Part shown: piece after piece, positions 1 to 3,610 of the stretch
How the letters are laid out: each line of letters opens with the position of its first letter
How positions within the stretch are numbered: position 1 is the first letter of the stretch
NCBI GenBank assembly: GCA_030641945.1
Contig: DAOWLL010000164.1
Location: 1 to 5,211 of the forward strand
Direction: 5' to 3'
Source: Gammaproteobacteria bacterium
GTDB taxonomy: Bacteria > Pseudomonadota > Gammaproteobacteria > SZUA-229
DNA: 5,211 bases
The notes under the pieces: model-generated
The model's input: the letters and a program-made list of their open reading frames with translations, nothing else
What the model was told of the DNA's origin: nothing
Database searches by the model: none
Program-made: the position numbers and the translations under genes

Positions 1-1
1 C

Positions 2-43
2 CAGTGCGGCCCGCAGGGCGAAGCGCAGGACTGCGCGGAGTAA
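2..43 (+). CDS. Possible C-terminal end of a gene entering from the left edge
   Basis: Reading from base 2 gives 13 codons, QCGPQGEAQDCAE, and then TAA at 41-43. The stretch is very GC-rich, and the composition turns AT-rich just after the stop, as it would at the end of a gene. The other two plus-strand frames also close soon after (about 54 and 72), so the frame choice rests only on composition and the position of the change. The stretch contains a GCGCAG/CTGCGC inverted repeat at 23-36, so it could equally be non-coding repeat sequence. No family can be named from so few residues. Confidence 0.2.
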   Translation, partial: QCGPQGEAQDCAE

Positions 44-156
44 CAGACGTGAATGATGTTGTGTGTGAATAGCTGCTTATTGATCTGCTTTTCACTGTCG
101 GATTCATGTTATAAGGCTATTGAACCGCTGGATGCGAAGAAGAAACAGGACATATG

Positions 157-228
157 TCCACAGATGAACACAGATATTTAGAAACTTAAAAACGCTTTCA
201 TCCGTGTTCATCTGCGTTTATCTGTGGA
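157..228. repeat. Imperfect inverted repeat of 10-nt units, followed by a T-run
   Basis: The left arm (157-175, TCCACAGATGAACACAGAT) matches the reverse complement of the right arm (210-228) at 17 of 19 positions, across a 34-nt spacer. One of the two differences would be a G-U pair in RNA. The right side is also internally periodic: 201-210, 211-220 and 221-230 are three related 10-nt units (TCCGTGTTCA, TCTGCGTTTA, TCTGTGGATA). A run of seven T, then C and four more T, follows at 237-248, so the transcript could act as a loose terminator for a gene to the left. From memory, very similar CCACAGATGAACACAGAT-type repeats recur between genes in many environmental bacterial genomes. Their origin and function are not known to me. 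It is not an insertion sequence: no transposase is present. Confidence 0.75.
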
Positions 229-231
229 TAA
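223..231 (-). other. Sequence matching the DnaA-box consensus inside the repeat
   Basis: TGTGGATAA is the exact reverse complement of the consensus DnaA box TTATCCACA. A degraded copy in the opposite orientation (ATGTCCACA, two differences) lies at 154-162 in the other arm. It may be only a by-product of the repeat sequence, because no cluster of boxes, AT-rich unwinding element or dnaA, dnaN, gidA or rpmH gene is nearby. I do not call this an origin. Confidence 0.3.
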
Positions 232-252
232 TTTAGTTTTTTTCTTTTAATA

Positions 253-270
253 ATTTGCGTACATTTGCGT
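253..270. repeat. Direct repeat of ATTTGCGT with 10-nt period
   Basis: ATTTGCGT occurs at 253-260 and again at 263-270, exactly 10 bases apart and separated by AC. This is the same period as the units of the inverted repeat just upstream. From memory, TTTGCGT-type 10-nt repeats tend to accompany CATCTGTGTT-type repeats in environmental genomes, so the two may be parts of one repeat element spanning about 157-270. Confidence 0.5.
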
Positions 271-301
271 GGGGCCGTGTAGCGGCAGGCGGACAAATAT
301 T

Positions 302-359
302 CCCTGTGTGGTCAGGGTATTATCATGGGTCTACCCACTGTATTTGGGGGGAAACCCAT
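302..359 (+). other. Cluster of competing short hairpins in the upstream region
   Basis: CCCTG (302-306) can pair with CAGGG (313-317) over a 6-nt loop. Four further segments can pair in alternative ways: ATGGGT (325-330), ACCCA (333-337), TGGGGG (345-350) and ACCCAT (354-359). Segment 1 fits 2 or 4, and segment 3 fits 2 or 4, which is the geometry of an RNA switch or attenuator. The stems are only 4-6 bp and the base composition is skewed, so chance is a real possibility. The predicted promoter for the downstream gene lies further right (423-453), so a transcript reaching this part would need another start. Confidence 0.25.
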
Positions 360-382
360 TAAGCATAGTCATGCAAAAGTGT

Positions 383-398
383 CTTCGAAGGGATATCC
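383..398. repeat. Two abutting perfect 8-bp palindromes
   Basis: CTTCGAAG (383-390) is followed without a gap by GGATATCC (391-398), and each is a perfect palindrome. They lie about 25 bases upstream of the candidate -35 element of the cupredoxin operon, where an activator or repressor could bind. No known operator is recognised. Confidence 0.35.
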
Positions 399-422
399 GC
401 TGCTGTAGAACTGAGATCGGTA

Positions 423-453
423 TTGGCTGTCTATACATAGGTGCAGGTATAGC
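423..453 (+). promoter_or_regulatory. Weak candidate promoter of the cupredoxin operon, 19-bp spacer
   Basis: TTGGCT (423-428, four of six consensus bases) and TATAGC (448-453, four of six) are separated by 19 bp. Promoters controlled by MerR-family regulators characteristically have 19-20 bp spacers with a dyad inside, and a small dyad CTAT-AC-ATAG lies at 431-440. It is not centred as in known copper-responsive CueR sites and does not match their sequence. A start near 460 would leave an mRNA leader of about 40 nt. Short matches like these are common by chance. Confidence 0.2.
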
Positions 454-499
454 GGGTGGAAATGCCTGACGTTTTTCTCTTTGAAGGAGGAAACACGAA

Positions 500-913
500 A
501 TGAAACATGCATTGCGGGGGGCGATCGCGTCCGGATTGCTGCAGATATTATTATTACTGGCGTCCCTTGTTTCAGCCAGCTGGCTCTATGCGGATCAGGG
601 GGATATAAGAGTAATCGAGGTTAAGCTGGGTGGCTACCGCTTCATGCCACAGGAAATTCAGCTGGTTGCCGGCCAGCCAGCGATTCTGCGACTTGTTAAC
701 ACCGATTCCATAACCCCGCACAATTTCACCATGATAGCTCCAGATGACGCAGCTGATATCAACGTCGATGTTCTGGGCGGTGAATCCGTTGACGTCCAAC
801 TGAAACCTCTGCCTGCCGGCCGCTATTCGTTTTATTGCGGAAATAAACTGATGTTTATGAAAAGCCACCGAGAGAAGGGCATGGAAGGCGCCCTGGTTGT
901 GGCCCCGGAATAA
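500..913 (+). CDS. Secreted cupredoxin (type 1 copper) domain protein
   Basis: The 137-residue protein begins with a signal peptide: a basic N-terminus (MKHALRGAIASG), a hydrophobic core at about residues 13-28, and possible cleavage after VSA (26) or LYA (31). The mature part is one cupredoxin fold. The candidate type 1 copper ligands are His74 (in TPHNF), Cys113 (in FYCG), His123 (in KSHREKGMEG) and Met128. The protein should act outside the cytoplasmic membrane as an electron carrier or copper binder. The Cys-to-His gap is nine residues, longer than in plastocyanin or azurin, and carries Met118 and Met120. The start is fixed by AAGGAGG at 484-490, nine bases before ATG. It is the first gene of a probable operon with the radical SAM gene 12 bases downstream. 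The domain resembles the EfeO/plastocyanin-like Cupredoxin_1 group; no specific partner or pathway can be named. Confidence 0.85.
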   Translation: MKHALRGAIASGLLQILLLLASLVSASWLYADQGDIRVIEVKLGGYRFMPQEIQLVAGQPAILRLVNTDSITPHNFTMIAPDDAADINVDVLGGESVDVQLKPLPAGRYSFYCGNKLMFMKSHREKGMEGALVVAPE

Positions 914-925
914 GACAGGCCTGTC
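914..925. repeat. Perfect 12-bp palindrome filling the gap between two genes
   Basis: GACAGGCCTGTC reads the same on both strands and occupies every base between the TAA of the cupredoxin gene (911-913) and the ATG of the radical SAM gene (926). It also has to carry the ribosome site; the only candidate is the weak ACAGG at 916-920. As RNA it could form just a 4-bp stem with a 4-nt loop, so a protein-binding role or chance is as likely as a hairpin role. Confidence 0.6.
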
Positions 926-2395
926 ATGCGCGTATTACTGGTCTCAGCTAATCGCGAACATCTGCCAGACCCGATATTTCCTCTCGGGCTGGCTTATATT
1001 GCCGCCGCCGTGAGTGATGCTGGTCATGAGATCGACGTAGCTGATCTGTGTTTTGGCCGCAAACCGCTGGATGATCTGCGCAACCAGGTTGCCCGCTTCC
1101 AGCCACAGGTTATCGGCCTGTCTCTGCGTAATGTCGATAATGCAGCCTATCCACTCACGGTCGATTACCTGGCATTACACCGTGAAGTTGTCGATACCCT
1201 GCATGCAGTCAGCAATGCGCCGGTCGTGCTCGGCGGCTCCGGCTTTTCAATCCTGCCCCTGGCGTATATGCGCGAACTCGATGGCGACTGGGGCATTGCC
1301 GGTGAAGGGGAGCGAGCCTTTGTTGCCCTGCTGCAAGCCCTGGAACAGGGACTGGATCCGTCTTCGATAGCTGGCGTGGTCTCACCCAAATCAAACACTG
1401 CAGCATCACTGAACATCACTATACAACCACAACGACCTGCAAACTGGGCTGAAGGCCTGCGCCCGCTACGCAGTCCATTCGATTATGCGCGTTACATCCG
1501 CCGCGGAGGCACAGGCAATATACAAACCAAGCGCGGCTGCGTTTTCAAATGCAGCTATTGCACGTACCCATTGCTCGAAGGCAATCGTTTCCGTGCACGT
1601 GAGGCTGTCGATATCGTCGATGAAGTTGAAAATCTGCAGCGCGAGTATGGGCCGCACCCCCTCTTTTTTGTCGATTCCATCCTCAATTTTCCACGTGGTC
1701 ATGTCGAAGCGATTTGTGAAGAGATCCTGCGCCGCGGACTCGATCTACGCTGGAGTTGCTACGCCACGCCGGTCAAGCTCGACCGTCATCAGGCACAATT
1801 GATGGCGCGCGCCGGTTGCGAGGGCATTGAACTCGGCACCGATGCCGTTGACGATGAACAACTGGCCCGCCTGGGAAAATCATTCAACGCAGAAGTGGCT
1901 GAACGTGCTAACCGTTATTGCATGGAAGCAGGCTTGCGTGTGTGCCAGACCATCATTTTCGGTGCGCCAGGTGAAACCGAATCGAGCATGCGTACAAGCT
2001 GTCATGCCTTGAGAAAAATGAATCCGACTGCAGTCGTTGCCATGACCGGCGTGCGGCTTTATCCGGGCACGCCGCTGTCACAGGCATTGATCGATGACGG
2101 CAAAGTAAAGCCTGATGATATTGGCCTGTTGCCAACTTTTTATATTGATCCTGCGGTATCGGATTTTCTGCCCGGCTTCCTGCAGCAACAGGCCCATGAA
2201 GCAGGGAACTGGGTACTGCCCGGGCTGGTTGAGCCGATACTACCCGGCAGCCAGCGCATTCTGCGCGGCCTCGGCGTCTCCGGCCCGTTGTGGCGATTGC
2301 TGCATAAACCCTGGATGCAGCGCTTGTATCGCGGCAATTTCAAACGCCCCAACACCAGCTGGGGTGTACCAAATGCCTCAAAGAAGCTTGTTTGA
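926..2395 (+). CDS. B12-binding domain radical SAM enzyme
   Basis: The 489-residue protein has an N-terminal cobalamin-binding domain (about 1-155). This opens with MRVLLVSANREHLPDP and a PLGLAYIAAAV helix, and includes GGSGFSILP (103-111) and GIAGEGERAF (123-132), both typical of B12-binding radical SAM proteins. The radical SAM core follows (about 195-400), with the [4Fe-4S] motif Cys205-x3-Cys209-x2-Cys212 in TKRGCVFKCSYCTYP. Later core signatures are FFVDSILNFP (247-256), AGCEGIELGTD (296-306), GAPGETE (346-352) and VRLYPGTPLSQ (376-386). No SPASM-like extra cysteine cluster is evident in the C-terminal tail. Class members cleave S-adenosylmethionine reductively to make a radical, and many methylate or rearrange unactivated carbon. 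The overall pattern, including FYIDP near 405, resembles proteins that databases label lipid-biosynthesis B12-binding/radical SAM. The substrate is unknown. Translation is probably coupled to the cupredoxin gene, because the ribosome site is weak. Confidence 0.9.
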   Translation: MRVLLVSANREHLPDPIFPLGLAYIAAAVSDAGHEIDVADLCFGRKPLDDLRNQVARFQPQVIGLSLRNVDNAAYPLTVDYLALHREVVDTLHAVSNAPVVLGGSGFSILPLAYMRELDGDWGIAGEGERAFVALLQALEQGLDPSSIAGVVSPKSNTAASLNITIQPQRPANWAEGLRPLRSPFDYARYIRRGGTGNIQTKRGCVFKCSYCTYPLLEGNRFRAREAVDIVDEVENLQREYGPHPLFFVDSILNFPRGHVEAICEEILRRGLDLRWSCYATPVKLDRHQAQLMARAGCEGIELGTDAVDDEQLARLGKSFNAEVAERANRYCMEAGLRVCQTIIFGAPGETESSMRTSCHALRKMNPTAVVAMTGVRLYPGTPLSQALIDDGKVKPDDIGLLPTFYIDPAVSDFLPGFLQQQAHEAGNWVLPGLVEPILPGSQRILRGLGVSGPLWRLLHKPWMQRLYRGNFKRPNTSWGVPNASKKLV

Positions 2396-2427
2396 GTGTT
2401 GAGCTTTGGTTAAGCGACTATAAGATG

Positions 2428-3054
2428 CTACCAGTAAGCCAGCAGACGGCCAGCCTCGATCTTGTGTTCAAATTTTCTCAGCGGGCGTTTACCCCTGGCG
2501 ATGCACTGACCGGTTTCGATATCAAACGCCCATTCGTGCTTGGGGCAGGTAAGTGTTTTACCTTCAAGTGAAAGATGCGGTATATCGGTCACCTGGTGAG
2601 GGCAGCGGCTGTCATAAACACTGATATCATCACCTTTGCGCCAGGTAAACACATGGCGGCCGTCAATTTCGTAGTATCCAGCCTGTTCCTGCGGGACCTC
2701 CGATTCTGCTGATACATCGTGCCAGCCGGGTTCCGCATCGAGATTCTCCGGACGGAATTCAGGGATATCCATATCGAGCAGGATCTCCGTCGCCCACACG
2801 ATCTTTGCAAGACCGAGCACCGGAAAAGCCATCATCAGTGCATCGATTATTTCATTCGGGCTGGCGCCATTGCGCAGAGCTCTCGTCAGGTACTGGCGAA
2901 AACCACCTTCGGTTTGCACGGCAACCTTGGTTATTACTGAAATCAGGTCACGTGTGCGAGTGTCAAGGTGAGTATCTGACTTCTTCAGGAAAGTGAAGTA
3001 GGCGGCCATTGCTTCCGGACGGGCCTTGGCCAAGTAATTCAATGCATCACTCAT
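2428..3054 (-). CDS. AhpD/CMD-like domain fused to a Rieske [2Fe-2S] domain
   Basis: From the ATG at 3054 the protein has 208 residues. About residues 10-100 form an all-helical carboxymuconolactone decarboxylase/AhpD-like domain, recognisable by RDLISVITKVAVQ and the ALRNGASPNEIIDALMMAF segment. It contains no cysteine, so the CxxC redox centre of AhpD is absent and peroxidase activity of that kind is unlikely. A linker leads to a Rieske ferredoxin domain (about 115-208), with ligands Cys151-Pro-His153 and Cys170-x2-His173 separated by 16 residues, followed by EWAFDIETGQC and ending LLAYW. There is no signal peptide, so it should be a cytoplasmic electron carrier or redox-sensing fusion. A TTG 36 bases upstream would add 12 residues, but GGAGAG at 3061-3066 supports the ATG. 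The gene converges on the radical SAM gene with 32 bp between stops and no clear terminator. The reaction and substrate are unknown. Confidence 0.85.
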   Translation of the reverse strand: MSDALNYLAKARPEAMAAYFTFLKKSDTHLDTRTRDLISVITKVAVQTEGGFRQYLTRALRNGASPNEIIDALMMAFPVLGLAKIVWATEILLDMDIPEFRPENLDAEPGWHDVSAESEVPQEQAGYYEIDGRHVFTWRKGDDISVYDSRCPHQVTDIPHLSLEGKTLTCPKHEWAFDIETGQCIARGKRPLRKFEHKIEAGRLLAYW

Positions 3055-3060
3055 AGCTGT

Positions 3061-3066
3061 CTCTCC
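3061..3066 (-). promoter_or_regulatory. Ribosome binding site that decides the start of the Rieske fusion
   Basis: On the minus strand, GGAGAG stands six bases before the ATG at 3054-3052, as a good Shine-Dalgarno sequence should. The in-frame TTG at 3090-3088 lacks a comparable site, so the longer 220-residue reading is unlikely. Confidence 0.7.
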
Positions 3067-3199
3067 ATCTAGTGGGCGTGTGTTAATCAATGGCGGTAAG
3101 TTAGCCGATTTAGCGATAAATTCACAGCCAAAATCAGTTAGAAATTCACAATAAAATTACGCTGCTATAGCTGTATTTATAAATGTAGTCAGAACGAAG

Positions 3200-3230
3200 T
3201 GAAGCAATACTTGATACAAGTTATTCTTCA
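3200..3230. repeat. 31-bp imperfect inverted repeat upstream of a promoter
   Basis: The arms 3200-3213 and 3217-3230 pair in register at 11 of 14 positions around a 3-base centre (ATA). The inner five pairs (ACTTG/CAAGT) and outer five (TGAAG/CTTCA) are perfect; the three mismatches lie between them. It ends one base before the candidate -35 element, the usual place for an activator site. As RNA on either strand it could form a hairpin, but there is no T-run on the plus side to make it a terminator. Confidence 0.5.
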
Positions 3231-3260
3231 GTGACTTAAATAGTCGTATTCTGATATTGT
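3231..3260 (+). promoter_or_regulatory. Candidate extended -10 promoter for the acidic protein/ftsH unit
   Basis: GTGACT (3231-3236, four of six bases of TTGACA) and TATTGT (3255-3260, four of six of TATAAT) are separated by 18 bp. TGA sits immediately before the -10 at 3252-3254, giving the extended -10 form TGnTATTGT. Transcription would start near 3267, leaving a leader of roughly 44 nt before the ATG at 3311. It is the best sigma-70-type match in this region, but is not a strong one. Confidence 0.35.
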
Positions 3261-3310
3261 AGAAATTCGATCAATTAGCTCTTCATTAAATTAAGCGTGA
3301 GGATATGTAA

Positions 3311-3610
3311 ATGGCTGGAAATGTATTTCCAGGAGAAGGTAAATGGTACAAAGACAGTATCGGCCGAGTGATGCAGGTGGTTGCATACGACGAAAGTAAT
3401 GATGCTATCGAAGTCCAGTTATTCGAAGGCGGGGTCACTGAGTTTTATCTCGATAGCTGGAGCCAGCTTGAGATCGAGCTGATTGAACCGCCACAGGACC
3501 GGTCTGGATCGTTCGATGACCTGGTGCCGGATGGTATGGGCAGTACTGAAAAACACATGCATCCGACTGACTGGAATGGCCCCGCTGACGAAATGGAGCA
3601 GGAGGACTGA
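3311..3610 (+). CDS. Small, very acidic conserved-type protein of unknown function
   Basis: The 99-residue product has 23 acidic residues against five Lys or Arg, a net charge near -18. Residues about 10-60 look like a compact beta-rich domain (KWYKDSIGRVMQVVAYDES, then AIEVQLFEGGVTEFYLDSW and LEIELIEPP). The last 40 residues, ending DEMEQED, look disordered. There is no signal peptide, membrane segment or cysteine. The pattern of a WY near the start, an LDSW motif and an EPP turn resembles a small gammaproteobacterial family of unknown function that I associate with the label DUF6763; this is from memory and unchecked. The start is supported by GAGG at 3299-3302, eight bases before ATG. Its TGA overlaps the ftsH ATG by one base (TGATG), so the two are probably translated in a coupled way and it may act with the protease. 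No function is assigned. Confidence 0.85.
   Translation: MAGNVFPGEGKWYKDSIGRVMQVVAYDESNDAIEVQLFEGGVTEFYLDSWSQLEIELIEPPQDRSGSFDDLVPDGMGSTEKHMHPTDWNGPADEMEQED

Larger units (their letters stand above)
44..499. other. Long intergenic region upstream of the cupredoxin operon
   Basis: I see no credible gene in these 456 bases. A 66-codon GTG-started reading frame from 269 has no ribosome site, crosses several inverted repeats and gives a cysteine-rich product without domain character. The region instead holds repeats and possible control elements: a long inverted repeat at 157-228, a 10-nt-period direct repeat at 253-270, competing hairpins at 302-359, paired palindromes at 383-398 and a weak promoter at 423-453. 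I see nothing I can name in bases 44-156 apart from general AT-richness. Confidence 0.6.
3055..3310. other. Divergent intergenic region between the Rieske fusion and the acidic protein
   Basis: This AT-rich stretch must hold promoters for both directions. It contains two copies of AAATTCACA (3118-3126 and 3142-3150, 24 bp apart), an 8-bp palindrome GCTATAGC (3164-3171), an imperfect inverted repeat at 3200-3230 and a plausible plus-strand promoter at 3231-3260. I found no convincing promoter pair for the minus-strand gene. No reading frame here looks coding. Confidence 0.6.

Noticed and set aside
157..228. Terminal repeats of an insertion sequence or MITE
   Set aside because: The arms are only 34 bp apart, no transposase is present and no flanking target duplication could be seen. 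A small dispersed repeat fits better.
154..231. A replication origin based on DnaA-box-like sequences
   Set aside because: There is one exact and one degraded box in a dispersed-type repeat, with no box cluster, unwinding element or origin-linked genes.
280..400. A cobalamin riboswitch in front of the B12-enzyme operon
   Set aside because: Only a faint likeness to one stem region is present (CCCACTG followed by GGGAAA). The B12-box consensus and the other conserved core segments are not found, so I do not call it.
269..469. A 66-codon reading frame starting with GTG, upstream of the cupredoxin gene
   Set aside because: It has no ribosome site, runs through several inverted repeats, lacks domain character and has an erratic residue composition. 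It is most likely open by chance.
572..868. A 98-codon minus-strand frame opposite the cupredoxin gene
   Set aside because: It lies wholly antisense to a well-supported gene and has no ribosome site or recognisable domain. The other antisense and shifted frames over the radical SAM, Rieske and ftsH genes were dismissed for the same reason.
2396..2427. A bidirectional terminator between the convergent genes
   Set aside because: Only a 4-bp stem (GCTT 2403-2406 with AAGC 2412-2415) is visible, without a T-run in either direction.
3055..3090. A TTG start giving the Rieske fusion 12 more residues
   Set aside because: The added residues do not look like part of the domain, and a good GGAGAG site points to the ATG at 3054.
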